From: Actinomycetes bacterium
GTDB lineage: Bacteria; Actinomycetota; Acidimicrobiia; Acidimicrobiales; Ilumatobacteraceae
DNA length: 64,000 nt
Assembly (NCBI GenBank): GCA_025358125.1
Contig: JANYKS010000103.1
Coordinates: 1-64,000 of the forward strand
Direction of reading: 5' to 3'
The translations under genes were made by a program, and so were the position numbers. The notes under the pieces are model-generated. The model worked only from the letters and a program-made list of their open reading frames with translations. It ran no database searches and had not been told where the DNA came from. This document shows positions 1-8,780 of the stretch, piece by piece; positions within the stretch are counted from its first letter, which is position 1, and each line of letters starts with the position of its first letter.

Positions 1-1
1 G

Positions 2-463
2 GTGGGCGTGGGGTTGCTGCGCGACGCGCAGCAACGCTTCGAGGCGCTGAAGCACGCGCCATTCCTGGCCGAGACCGAGGCCCGCTTGGCCGAGGCGCTC
101 GTCTTCGCCGGTCGGCCGGCGGAAGCAGCGTTGGTGCTGGAGAGCCTCGGCGGTCGAGCGGCCGAAGGGGGTCCACCCGTCGCCGCTCTCGCTGGACGCA
201 TGCGGGGAACCATCGCGGCGATGTCGGGCGACGCGTCGTCGGCGCGGGCCTTGTTGCAACAAGCTCGCGACATCGCGGACACGGGAGGCGTCGAGTGGGA
301 GTCGGCCCTCGCCGCGCTAGAACTCGCGCGGCTCGAGGGCACGCCGGTGGACGAGCGCGAGTTGCTCGAGCACGAGGCAGGAGCGGTGCTCGCGCGCATG
401 GGCATCGACGCCACGTTGGTCATGCCTCCCACACCCGGACTCGCGGCGACAGCACCCAAATAG
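2..463 (+). CDS. C-terminal part of a TPR-like protein (partial)
   Basis: The reading frame is open at the left edge, so only the last ~153 residues are present and the true start lies outside. The visible part is Ala/Leu/Glu-rich and helical. Repeated stretches of the type AEARLAEALVFAGRPAEA resemble tetratricopeptide helices such as those at the C-termini of large ATPase or cyclase-type regulators. There is no catalytic motif in this fragment. It ends at a TAG, 45 bases before the convergent oxidoreductase stop. The parent family cannot be decided from the fragment; a TPR-bearing regulator is an inference. Confidence 0.6.
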   Translation: MGVGLLRDAQQRFEALKHAPFLAETEARLAEALVFAGRPAEAALVLESLGGRAAEGGPPVAALAGRMRGTIAAMSGDASSARALLQQARDIADTGGVEWESALAALELARLEGTPVDERELLEHEAGAVLARMGIDATLVMPPTPGLAATAPK

Positions 464-508
464 ACGAGAAATCCCGGATGCCCGGCCACAGCGAGAGGAG
501 ACTGACCC

Positions 509-1894
509 TCACGGGGGATCGAAGATGCTCGGCTCGAGCGATTCTCCGCACAGGAGTCGGGCGATCCGATACCCGCCATAGATCGACGGCATGAAACCGA
601 CTCCGTTGCACCCAAGGTTGTACATCAGCAATGGATTGCGCGGCTCGAACCCGATGAGTCGGACCCTGGATTCTGTGTACGCCATCAAACCGTGCCAGGC
701 ATAGTCGTACGCGAGTCCCTTTGCCCTGGTGGAGTCGACGATCGGGCGGATGTCGTTGTCGATCTCTTTGATCACCTCGACCGGGAAATCGGAGTCGGGT
801 GTGTAGGTGGCATGGTCGTCCAGGCTGATTTCGGGTCCGCCGATGCACGTGAGCGTAGCCGCGCCTTGCGGCCAGCCGAACGGCCGGCGGGTCACATAGA
901 CGTATGGCGTGGCCTGGCCGATGATCGCATTCCGGATGTAGCTGATCGCGCCGGCGTCGCGCACGGCGTCTTCGACGAAACCCGCCATGTAACCGACGGT
1001 ACCGCTGACGCGGTGGTGCATCTGGGCTCCGATGTCGCTCCCGACAAGGTTCTTGACGACGTGGTCGACGAACCCGTTGGTGCACATCACGACCCGTGAC
1101 GTCGTCACCCGATGTTCGCCGGCGTGGATCACAGCGGTCTTGGCATCGAGCTCGATCCGCCGGACCGGCGTGTGGTCGACAAACCGGAATCGATCTTGAT
1201 ACCTCGACTGGAGGAATCTCAACACCTGTTCGATCAGAAGAGCGCCGTTGGTGCAACCCCCGTCATCGGACAGCACAGCGCAATAACGATCGTCGGTGGT
1301 GCCCAGTAGTTCCCGCACCCGTGATTGCGGTACGACCGAGTAGAGCGCCGAATACTCAGTGGGGATTTCATCAAGGAAGTCAGCATCCTCGGAGACCACG
1401 CACGACGGCGGGCGAAGCCCGCCGCGCTCACGGAGAAGACTGTTGCGCAGGTGTATTTGAAGATGGTTCAAGGAGAACATCCCCATGTGCCCGACGAAGC
1501 GGTCGATGCGGGCTTGCGCGCCGGACTCGGCCACCATGACGTCGAGAAGGTCCCACGCGCCATCAACTGCCCGCTGGGCCGCGATGGCCTGGTCGAATCC
1601 GCAGGAGTCGACGAGATCGGAGAGTGGGCGTTCGAAGTACGTGGTGAGTTGACCTGCATTGTGACCGGTTGCCCCGCGTCCCACCCGATCTCGTTCGATC
1701 AAGAGCACTCGATTCGCTGTATTCCGGAGCACGAAGAATGCGGTCGCGACCCCCGCGATCCCTGCGCCGACAACGACGACGTCGGTCGTGACATCGGCGT
1801 CGAGCGGTCGGGGAGCTTCGTTGGTCGCGAGTTGCTCGATCCAAGGCGATCGGCTCCGGATTCTGTCGGGCACGAGCCGACAATAGATGATCAC
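509..1894 (-). CDS. FAD-dependent oxidoreductase (DAO / glycine oxidase family)
   Basis: A ~460-residue flavoprotein of the D-amino-acid oxidase/glycine oxidase fold, expected to oxidise an amine or amino acid in the cytoplasm. An N-terminal FAD Rossmann motif VVVGAGIAGVATAFF lies around residue 40, followed by the acidic end of beta-2 (LLIERD) and GATGHNAGQL, which fits the flavin-contact loop of the family. A C-terminal GCNGVGFMPSIYGG glycine-rich segment closes the FAD site. The start at 1894 is GTG; another GTG at 1873 is equally possible. The gene is divergent from an amino-acid permease, suggesting that uptake and oxidation of an amine substrate are linked. The substrate is unknown. Confidence 0.85.
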   Translation of the reverse strand: MIIYCRLVPDRIRSRSPWIEQLATNEAPRPLDADVTTDVVVVGAGIAGVATAFFVLRNTANRVLLIERDRVGRGATGHNAGQLTTYFERPLSDLVDSCGFDQAIAAQRAVDGAWDLLDVMVAESGAQARIDRFVGHMGMFSLNHLQIHLRNSLLRERGGLRPPSCVVSEDADFLDEIPTEYSALYSVVPQSRVRELLGTTDDRYCAVLSDDGGCTNGALLIEQVLRFLQSRYQDRFRFVDHTPVRRIELDAKTAVIHAGEHRVTTSRVVMCTNGFVDHVVKNLVGSDIGAQMHHRVSGTVGYMAGFVEDAVRDAGAISYIRNAIIGQATPYVYVTRRPFGWPQGAATLTCIGGPEISLDDHATYTPDSDFPVEVIKEIDNDIRPIVDSTRAKGLAYDYAWHGLMAYTESRVRLIGFEPRNPLLMYNLGCNGVGFMPSIYGGYRIARLLCGESLEPSIFDPP

Positions 1895-1976
1895 CCTTGC
1901 CCGCGGTGCGGAGAGTCGTCACAATGGCAGGAGACGACTGAGAGCGATCGCGGATCGCCAAGATGGACGGCGAGCG

Positions 1977-3503
1977 ATGGCCGACGCGGCTGGACGAACT
2001 CATGCGGGCGCCGAGCGCTCAAAGCTGCGACGCGAGCTGACGCGGATCGACACCATCTTCTTCCTCATCTCTGCCATGGTGGCGGTGGACACCGTCGGAG
2101 CGATCGCAACCGGCGGAGCCCAAGCGTTCACCTGGCTTGTCGTGCTCTTCGCCACCTTCTTTGTTCCGTCCGCGTTGGCGAGCGCGGAATTGGGCGCAGC
2201 GATTCCCGAGGAAGGAGGGGCGTACGTCTGGGTCCGAACAGCGTTCGGCAGGTTCGCGGGTGCGCTGACCTCGCTCCTTTATTGGGCGGGAACGCCGATG
2301 TGGCTGGGTGGTTCCTTGACGGTGGTCGGCATCGCCGTCTACGAGAGTTTCCGCACGCCGCTGTCGACGGCGGGAGCACTTCTGTTCGGCGTGGTGTTCA
2401 TCGGCGGAGCGACGATCGGCGCAATCGTGCCACTGCGTTACGGGAAGTGGCTGCCTTCGAGCGGAGCGATCGGACAAATCGTTCTCTTGGCGTTCTTCAC
2501 GGTGTCCGCCGTCGTGTTCGGTGTCGCCAACGGTTTCCACGGCATCGCAGCCGGCGACCTCGCGCCGTCGTATCGGGTCTTCATCGCAATCGTGCCAATC
2601 CTCCTGTACTCCTTCGTCGGCATCGAGCTGCCGTCGACGGCAGCGGAGGAGATGGTGGACCCGCGTCGGGACATCCCTGTGGCGATCGCCCGCGCGGGCA
2701 TTGGGCAGCTGGTGATGTATGCGATCCCGATCCTCGCGGTCCTCCTCGTGGTTCCAACGGAGCGGCTGTCATCGTTGAACGGCTTGATCGACGCGATGAA
2801 GACAGTTTTCACCGTGTACGGCGGTTCGATCGACGCAGACGGTGCGGTCACGCTCCGCGGCATGGGCTCCGTGCTCGGACTGGCCGGTGGCGCGCTCTTC
2901 ATCTGGGTTCTGTTCGCAAGTGGCACCGCGTGGATCATGGGAGCCGGTCGAGCGCAAGCCGCTGCGTGTCTCGACGGCGCCGGACCCGTCGTCTTCGGGC
3001 GAATCTCAGAACGAACGGGAGTACCCGTCGTGATGGGGCTGATCTCGGGGGGTGTGTCAATGGTGACGATGGTCGCCTACCTCACTGCCACCGATGGAGA
3101 TGGCCAGAAGTACTTCTCGGTGGGGCTCACCGTCGCAGTCGCGATGATCGTGCTGGCCTATCTGTTGATCTTCCCAGCATTCGTGGCGCTGCGAATTCGC
3201 CGACCGGACCTACAGCGTCCGTTCCGAGTCCCGGGCGGATTGGGCGCGGCCTGGCTCATCTCGATCGTCTCGACCGGGTGGGCTCTTCTGGCAGCGGTCT
3301 GCCTGCTCTGGCCCGGCTTCGCCACATCCAATCCGGACGCCTCGCTACCCGCTGGGTTCGAGGGCCAGCGAGCCTCGTTCGAGCTCCTGGTGCTCAGCCC
3401 AATCGCTGCGATGCTGCCCATCTGCGCCGGCTTGTATGTGCTCGGCCGTGCTCCACGACGAGCGAGCATCGACGCCGATCGGCCACTCGCGGCGACTCAC
3501 TGA
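1977..3503 (+). CDS. APC-family amino acid permease
   Basis: A ~508-residue integral membrane protein with about twelve hydrophobic segments, of the amino acid-polyamine-organocation superfamily. The first helix region (FFLISAMVAVDTVGAIATGG) and the second (ELGAAIPEEGGAYVWV) carry the helix-breaking glycines and the E-x-G-G-x-Y-x-W signature seen in APC carriers. I chose ATG 1977 because it gives a short polar N-terminus (MADAAGRTHAG) directly before TM1; the open frame extends upstream to 1887 but would overlap the divergent oxidoreductase. It probably imports the amino acid or amine acted on by that oxidoreductase (inference from context). Confidence 0.88.
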   Translation: MADAAGRTHAGAERSKLRRELTRIDTIFFLISAMVAVDTVGAIATGGAQAFTWLVVLFATFFVPSALASAELGAAIPEEGGAYVWVRTAFGRFAGALTSLLYWAGTPMWLGGSLTVVGIAVYESFRTPLSTAGALLFGVVFIGGATIGAIVPLRYGKWLPSSGAIGQIVLLAFFTVSAVVFGVANGFHGIAAGDLAPSYRVFIAIVPILLYSFVGIELPSTAAEEMVDPRRDIPVAIARAGIGQLVMYAIPILAVLLVVPTERLSSLNGLIDAMKTVFTVYGGSIDADGAVTLRGMGSVLGLAGGALFIWVLFASGTAWIMGAGRAQAAACLDGAGPVVFGRISERTGVPVVMGLISGGVSMVTMVAYLTATDGDGQKYFSVGLTVAVAMIVLAYLLIFPAFVALRIRRPDLQRPFRVPGGLGAAWLISIVSTGWALLAAVCLLWPGFATSNPDASLPAGFEGQRASFELLVLSPIAAMLPICAGLYVLGRAPRRASIDADRPLAATH

Positions 3504-3550
3504 CCGCTGCGCCATGTCGGACCGAACCGGCTGGTTGTCGTCGTGGCAGG

Positions 3551-5071
3551 TCACAGGTCGTTGCCTGCGTAAGACTGGTTGAAGCTCTTGTTGGCGAGCG
3601 GGAAGTCGGGCACGATCGTGTCGCCGGCGAGCGCGACGGGCAGCGCGGGCCAGTTGAAGAACGAGGGGTCCACGATCTTGACGCGGGTGAGCCTGCCGTC
3701 GGAGCCGATTTCGACGCGGTGGGCGATGGTGCCGCGCCATCCCTCGACGAGCCCGACCCCGTGGCCGGGCCCAACGACGGGGTCGAGTGGCGTACGGTGT
3801 TCGCCCATCTGGGCGTTGGGCAGGAACTCGGTGAGAAGGGCGATCGAGGCGTCGATCTCGGCGACGCGGATCTCGAACCGGCTCATCACGTCACCACCGG
3901 TGAGTAACGGGACGGTGAGGTTCTGATAGAGATCGGCGAAGGCGTGCTCTCGTCGGGCGTCGGTGCTGATTCCGGAGGCTCGGGCGACGTAGCCGAGCGT
4001 GCCGATTTGGGCGGCGTCGTCGGTGGACAACACGGCCGTGCCGGTGAAGCGGTCGACGACGGTTGCGTTGGCCATCATGAACTCGACGACGTCGTGGATG
4101 TCGTCGTGGATCGCGGCGAGGGTGGATGCTTGCGGGAGCCAGGTTGCGCGTGCGCCGCCGGGGTACACCCCACCGCGAAGGAGGCGGTGTCCGGTGATCT
4201 CGTTGTTGAGCCGAAGGAGGCGTTCGCGGATGCGCATCGTGTGGGCATGGGCGATGCCGAAGCCGACGTCGTTGCCCATCGCGCCGAGGTCGGTGACGTG
4301 GTTGTAGAGCCGTTCGAGCTCGAGCAGCATTGCGCGCAGCAGCTGTGCGGCCGGTGGTGGCACGGTCCCGGTAGCGCGCTCGATGGCGAGGCAGTAGGCG
4401 AGGCTGTGGCCGACGGCGGTGTCGCCTGAGATCCGTTCGGCGAGCTCGACGCCTCCGTCCGGTGACCGGCCTTGGAAGAGACGTTCGATGCCTTTGTGGA
4501 CGAACCAGAGGCGGGCTTTGACGTTGAGGATGGTCTCGCCGACGACGGAGAACCGGAAGTGGCCGGGTTCGATGATGCCGGCGTGGACCGGCCCGACCGG
4601 GATCTCGTAGACGCCAGGGCCTTCGACGGTGATGAACGGGTATGACTGGGTTTCGTCGCGGAAGTCGGGTTGCGGGCCGGCGTCGTGGCGCATCGGGTAC
4701 CAGCCGTCGGGCCAGTGCTGGTGAAGCACGAGCCGGCCCGGCTGGTGATGACCGACGAGTCGGATCCCGAACAGGTCCTGCATCTCACGTTCGAACCGCC
4801 CGGCAGAAAACGACACGCCGGCGAGGCTGGGCAGCATCGCCTCGTCGGTCGGGAGTCTGACGTGGAGCTCGAGGCGGGTGTCGGGCGGGCCGGCGACCAT
4901 CACGTAGACGACGCGGATCGTTCCGACTCCGACGGCCCCGTCAATGGGCGGGTCGTGGTGGGCGGCCACGAGCGCGAGGCGATGCCCGTTCGTGAGCAGT
5001 TCGACGAACCGGTCACGGAGCCCGGCGGGCGTGGTCTCGATGACTCTGTCGAGTGAGGTGAACCAGGTCAT
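3551..5071 (-). CDS. hycE: Hydrogenase-4-like large subunit (NuoC-NuoD fusion) lacking NiFe ligands
   Basis: A 506-residue fusion. Residues ~1-130 match the 30-kDa NuoC domain (GRFEREMQDLFGI near 91-103; GWYPMR), and ~150-506 match the 49-kDa NuoD/HycE large subunit. In true group-4 hydrogenases the NiFe site is held by two CxxC pairs. Here the N-terminal position reads ERISGDTAVGHS (212-223) and the C-terminal one VDPSFFNW (467-474), so all four cysteines are missing. It therefore belongs with the hydrogenase-related complexes, not with hydrogenases. It is the last gene of the operon; its ATG overlaps the hycQ stop (ATGA). Gene order matches mycobacterial Rv0082-Rv0087, where the homologue is called hycE. 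Confidence 0.88.
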   Translation of the reverse strand: MTWFTSLDRVIETTPAGLRDRFVELLTNGHRLALVAAHHDPPIDGAVGVGTIRVVYVMVAGPPDTRLELHVRLPTDEAMLPSLAGVSFSAGRFEREMQDLFGIRLVGHHQPGRLVLHQHWPDGWYPMRHDAGPQPDFRDETQSYPFITVEGPGVYEIPVGPVHAGIIEPGHFRFSVVGETILNVKARLWFVHKGIERLFQGRSPDGGVELAERISGDTAVGHSLAYCLAIERATGTVPPPAAQLLRAMLLELERLYNHVTDLGAMGNDVGFGIAHAHTMRIRERLLRLNNEITGHRLLRGGVYPGGARATWLPQASTLAAIHDDIHDVVEFMMANATVVDRFTGTAVLSTDDAAQIGTLGYVARASGISTDARREHAFADLYQNLTVPLLTGGDVMSRFEIRVAEIDASIALLTEFLPNAQMGEHRTPLDPVVGPGHGVGLVEGWRGTIAHRVEIGSDGRLTRVKIVDPSFFNWPALPVALAGDTIVPDFPLANKSFNQSYAGNDL

Positions 5072-6543
5072 CGCGCAACCACCAGCGCGGCGGCGTGGAG
5101 CAGACGTTCGATCGGCCAGATCGACACGCCGATCGCCGCCGCGGCGACCAGCCCGACGACGAATGGTGCTCGACCAGTGAGAGAGGTGATGTGTACATCA
5201 GGAGCAGATACGGGAGGAACCTCGCCGCCGGTGAGCATGTCGAGTGCGTGGACGACGACGGCGGTGAAGATCACGAGCATCACGGTGATGGCGATGGCGA
5301 TGACCCAGCCGAGCCCTTCGGACAAACCGGCGCGAACGATCGCGACTTCACTGGCGAGCAGGCTGAACGGGGGGAGACCGAGCAGCGCGACGAGGCTCAG
5401 TGCGAAGACTCCGCCGACGAATGGCTGTCGGCGCAGCAGTCCGCGTACGCCGTCGATGCGGGTGGTGCCGGTGAGGAACAGGATCTCGCCGGTAGCGCTG
5501 AACGCGACCGACTTGGCGAGTCCGTTGCCGATCATGTGCAACAGGGCTGCCGACATCGCGAGCGGTGAGCCGATCGCCGCGGCGAGTGCGATCAAGCCCA
5601 TGTGTTCGACGCTGGAGTAGGCGAGGAGCCGCTTGTAGTCGCGTTGGGTGACCATCAGCGACGCTGCCGCAACAAGCGAGAACAATGCAGCCGCGACGAG
5701 CAGCGACCGGACGAATCCGGCGCCGAGGGCGAGGTCGGCGACGACCTTGAACCGCAGCAGGGCATACATCGACATCGCCGACACCACGCCCGCCATCAGC
5801 GCGGCCACCGGCGCGGGGGCTTGGCTGTACACGTCGGGGAGCCACGAGTGCACGGGGGCAAGCCCCGCCTTGGTGCCGTAGCCGAGCACGACGAGGCCGA
5901 TCGAGACTCGCAACGCGTCGGGGTCGAGCCTCGGTGCTCGTTCGACGAGGCTGCTCCAGTTCAGCGCGTTCGATGGATCGCCGCCGGAATGCCGCGACAC
6001 GAAGTAGACGAGCACGGTGCCCATCAGCGCGGTTGCAATGCCGATCGAGCCGAGCACGAGGTACTTCCACGACGCCTCGACGGAGTTCCGGTCGCGTCGA
6101 TGGCCGACGAGGAGCACGGTCGCGACAGTGGTGGTCTCGACCGCGACCCACACCACGCCGAGGTTGTCGGCCGTGACCACGACGAGCATCGCCGCGATGG
6201 TGAGTTGCACGAGCACGCCGTAGATACGGGCTCGCTTCGGGGTCGTCGCGCCGGTGGCGAGTTCGGTGCGGAGGTAGGCGACGGCGTACGTGGTGGTGAT
6301 CGTGGCGACCGCGCCGATCAGGATGATCATCAGCGCGCTGAGCGCGTCGACGCGGAGTTGTCCGCCGAAAGCGGCGAGCGGGCCGACGTCGAGAACGTGC
6401 ACTGCGAGAACGACGCCGACACCGATGATGACGAGGCCCGAAACGGGGGCGAGCCATGCCGTGAACGGTCGCCAACCGAAAATGGCAACGAGCGCAGCGA
6501 CGATCGCAGGAATGAGGAGCGCCAACGCGGTGACAGCGCCCAT
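5068..6543 (-). CDS. hycQ: HycQ/HyfF-like proton-pumping membrane subunit
   Basis: A 491-residue antiporter-like membrane subunit of the NuoL/NuoM/NuoN family with about 13-14 predicted helices. Family marks include a TM5 glutamate region near VAVETTTVATVLLVG, the lysine-bearing GYGTKAGLAPVHSWLPD segment, and AYSSVEHMGLIALA, which corresponds to the conserved broken-helix region. It would form part of the ion-translocating arm of the complex. Its ATG overlaps the hycP stop and its stop overlaps the hycE start (both ATGA), so translation is coupled on both sides. Confidence 0.9.
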   Translation of the reverse strand: MGAVTALALLIPAIVAALVAIFGWRPFTAWLAPVSGLVIIGVGVVLAVHVLDVGPLAAFGGQLRVDALSALMIILIGAVATITTTYAVAYLRTELATGATTPKRARIYGVLVQLTIAAMLVVVTADNLGVVWVAVETTTVATVLLVGHRRDRNSVEASWKYLVLGSIGIATALMGTVLVYFVSRHSGGDPSNALNWSSLVERAPRLDPDALRVSIGLVVLGYGTKAGLAPVHSWLPDVYSQAPAPVAALMAGVVSAMSMYALLRFKVVADLALGAGFVRSLLVAAALFSLVAAASLMVTQRDYKRLLAYSSVEHMGLIALAAAIGSPLAMSAALLHMIGNGLAKSVAFSATGEILFLTGTTRIDGVRGLLRRQPFVGGVFALSLVALLGLPPFSLLASEVAIVRAGLSEGLGWVIAIAITVMLVIFTAVVVHALDMLTGGEVPPVSAPDVHITSLTGRAPFVVGLVAAAAIGVSIWPIERLLHAAALVVAR

Positions 6544-7202
6544 CAGTCGTGGAGCTCGCGGAGTTGGTCCAGGTCGGTCCCGCCGAACTTGGTCCTGATC
6601 CGGGTGGTGAGCAGCTGCAGGATGAACATCGCAAGGAGCACGTCGAAGGCGATCCCGAGCTCGACCGCGAGCGGCACGCCCGAGGTTGCGAGGAACGTGA
6701 CCAGGGCGATGCCGTTGTCGAGCATGAGCACCCCGATGATCTGCAGCACGGCCTTGCGGCGGGTGGCGACCATGAGCACGCCGATCAGGCCGACCGCGAT
6801 TCCGATCGGAATCGCCTGTACCTGCGGGCTCGGTGACAGGGCCACGACGGCGCGGGTCGTGGCGTACGCGAGCAGGGTCAGGCCCGAGGCTGCGAGCAGC
6901 GATGCAGGAATGTTGATCAGCGACTCGACTTCACGATGCTCGGCTCCGCTTCTTATCGCGCGGTTGATCATGCCGGGCAGCACGATGCCGCGCAGGATCA
7001 CAACGATCGGTGAGATCGCGACCAGCTCTGTTTCGTGCGAGTGGATACCGATCACCAGGGCGACGAGCCCGACGGCCACGCCCTGCAGGGCGACGACGCG
7101 CACGACGGTGGACAACCGCCGCAGCCACAACGCGGTGAAGCTGGTGACCAGCACGACCCCTGCTGCGAGGTCGAGGAGTTGGACGAAACCGGTCTGGGTC
7201 AT
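6543..7202 (-). CDS. hycP: HycP/HyfE-like membrane subunit (NuoK-like)
   Basis: A 219-residue, very hydrophobic protein with about six to seven helices, matching the HyfE family, whose C-terminal half resembles NuoK. The segment GVLMLDNGIALVTFLATSG carries the buried acidic/asparagine pattern of the NuoK-like helix. It follows hycD by 10 bases and overlaps hycQ by ATGA. Its role would be a membrane linker in the proton path between HycD and the antiporter-like subunits. Confidence 0.87.
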   Translation of the reverse strand: MTQTGFVQLLDLAAGVVLVTSFTALWLRRLSTVVRVVALQGVAVGLVALVIGIHSHETELVAISPIVVILRGIVLPGMINRAIRSGAEHREVESLINIPASLLAASGLTLLAYATTRAVVALSPSPQVQAIPIGIAVGLIGVLMVATRRKAVLQIIGVLMLDNGIALVTFLATSGVPLAVELGIAFDVLLAMFILQLLTTRIRTKFGGTDLDQLRELHD

Positions 7203-7212
7203 CGCGTGCAGC

Positions 7213-8160
7213 TCATGCCAAGAAGAACGAGACGGTGACGGCGAGAAAGGCGAGGACGAACGACGCCGCGAGGAGTTCCGGCACCCGGAACAACCTGAGT
7301 TTGGCGATGAACACTTCGACCACAGCGATGATCGCGGCGAGCACGGTGATCTTGACGAGCACCGCGGCAGCGGCGCCGAGGAGATGGAGTGGCTGGACGG
7401 TGGTGGCGATGCCCCACGGGACGAACAGGTTGGCGAGCAGCCCGAGGAACACGACGAGGCGGAGATGAGCGGCGAGTTCGAGCAGGGCGAGATCGGGGCC
7501 GGAGTACTCGAGGATCATTGCCTCGTGGATCATCGTCAGCTCGAGATGGGCGCTCGGGTTGTCGACCGGGAGCCGCCCCGTTTCGGCGATCGTCACCACC
7601 GCGAGCGCGGCGAACGCAAGCAGGCTCTGCGGTGAGGCCGCGGTCGACGGGTTGGCGAGGGTGCTGGACACGATCGCACCGAGGTTCGACGATCCCGACG
7701 ACACCGAGAGTGCGAAGATCGCGACGAGCACCGTCGGCTCTGCGATCGCCGTGATGGTCATCGCTCGGCTCGCACCCATCCCGCCGAATGCGGTGCCGGC
7801 GTCGAGACCGGCGAGCGAGAGGAACACGGTGCCGAGCAGCAGCAGGTAGACGACCGCGAACAGGTCCCCCACCTGGTCGAGAGCTGATCGGGTGGAGAGG
7901 AACGGCACGATCGCGGCGACGAGCGCGGCGGAGGCGATGAGCACGAGCGGGGCGAGCGAGAACACCCACCCGGTGTTTGCCGACACCAACCGTTGCTTGC
8001 CGAGGAGCTTGCGCAGATCACGCCACGGCTGGCTGATCGGCGGCCCGATGCGACCCTCCAGCCGGGCCCGAATCTTTCGCATCAACCCCACCAGCACCGG
8101 GGCGACTGCGATCGTCAGCGCGACCTGGAGCAGCGCGACGGCGATACCGGAGACGCTCAT
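7213..8160 (-). CDS. hycD: HycD/HyfC-like membrane anchor (NuoH-like)
   Basis: A 315-residue membrane protein of the NuoH/HycD family with eight or so helices. The conserved cytoplasmic loop is visible: GRIGPPISQPWRDLRKLLGK near residue 36, then AETGRLPVDNPSAHLELTMIHEAMILEYSG in the middle, which contains the E-x-x-R-x-P-x-D-N-P and Glu-rich quinone/Q-module contact signature. It anchors the soluble NuoB/NuoCD-like module to the membrane. The ATG overlaps the stop of the HyfB C-terminal part (ATGA). Confidence 0.92.
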   Translation of the reverse strand: MSVSGIAVALLQVALTIAVAPVLVGLMRKIRARLEGRIGPPISQPWRDLRKLLGKQRLVSANTGWVFSLAPLVLIASAALVAAIVPFLSTRSALDQVGDLFAVVYLLLLGTVFLSLAGLDAGTAFGGMGASRAMTITAIAEPTVLVAIFALSVSSGSSNLGAIVSSTLANPSTAASPQSLLAFAALAVVTIAETGRLPVDNPSAHLELTMIHEAMILEYSGPDLALLELAAHLRLVVFLGLLANLFVPWGIATTVQPLHLLGAAAAVLVKITVLAAIIAVVEVFIAKLRLFRVPELLAASFVLAFLAVTVSFFLA

Positions 8161-8759
8161 CGCGAGACCAACAACACGATGATCAGCGTGAAGAGGGAGT
8201 AGGCGAGGTAGCGGTGGATGCTGCCGTTCTGGATCCGGCGGGCGCCGTCACCCCAGCGGCGTGCGACGGCCAACAGGGGAAGGTAGAGACGGTGCTCGAA
8301 CGCATCGCGGGTGTGCAGCCGGTAGCGGATCGCCTGGACGTAGTGGCGGGACTCTGTGTGGTGGTCGACGTCGACGTCGATCTCGGGGTGCAGCACGTCG
8401 TCGAACACCCGTTGCAGCGGCTCTGCGAACGAGGTCGCGGTGTACTCCATCCGCGCGGTCTGCACCGTTCGTCCACAGCCCCACGCCGGGATGCCTCGCG
8501 TGGTGCGTCGCACACGGCTGCGGCGTACGACGGCCAGTGCGGCGATCATCATCACGGCGAGCCCGGTGGCGAGCAGTAGTGGCGAGAGGCCGGCTTGGAT
8601 TCCGGACAGCTGGAGGTAGACGCCGTCGGTCGTGATCGGCGCGCCGTCGGCGATCCCGCTGACCACCGTTGTCGCTCGTTCCAGCGGCTCGGCGAGCACC
8701 GTCGGTGCGAGCGCCAACGCGACGCAGACCCCGCTCAGGGCGACGAGCCCGGCCTGCAT
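8157..8759 (-). CDS. C-terminal part of HyfB-like subunit, downstream of an in-frame TAG
   Basis: 200 residues from the first ATG after the TAG at 8783-8781. It begins in the same reading frame as the upstream HyfB fragment, and the seven codons between (AHEAPRT) continue the family's loop sequence. It contains the Hyf/HycC C-terminal signature PAWGCG ... RMEYTATSFAEPLQRVF and LHPE, plus flanking membrane helices. On its own it lacks the antiporter core. With the upstream fragment it would make a 670-residue protein, close to the usual HyfB/Rv0083 size. No strong ribosome site precedes 8759. Either the gene is disrupted, or the two parts are joined by readthrough, or the TAG is a base error. 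Confidence 0.75.
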   Translation of the reverse strand: MQAGLVALSGVCVALALAPTVLAEPLERATTVVSGIADGAPITTDGVYLQLSGIQAGLSPLLLATGLAVMMIAALAVVRRSRVRRTTRGIPAWGCGRTVQTARMEYTATSFAEPLQRVFDDVLHPEIDVDVDHHTESRHYVQAIRYRLHTRDAFEHRLYLPLLAVARRWGDGARRIQNGSIHRYLAYSLFTLIIVLLVSR

Positions 8760-8780
8760 CGTACGCGGCGCCTCGTGGGC

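Noticed and set aside
1325-3907. Very long plus-strand open frame (860 codons)
   Set aside because: Antisense or out of frame to the oxidoreductase and permease; Arg/Asp-rich composition typical of GC-rich shadow frames and no family motif.
5602-7635. 677-codon plus-strand frame across hycQ-hycP
   Set aside because: Asp/Arg/His-rich antisense shadow over three conserved membrane-subunit genes.
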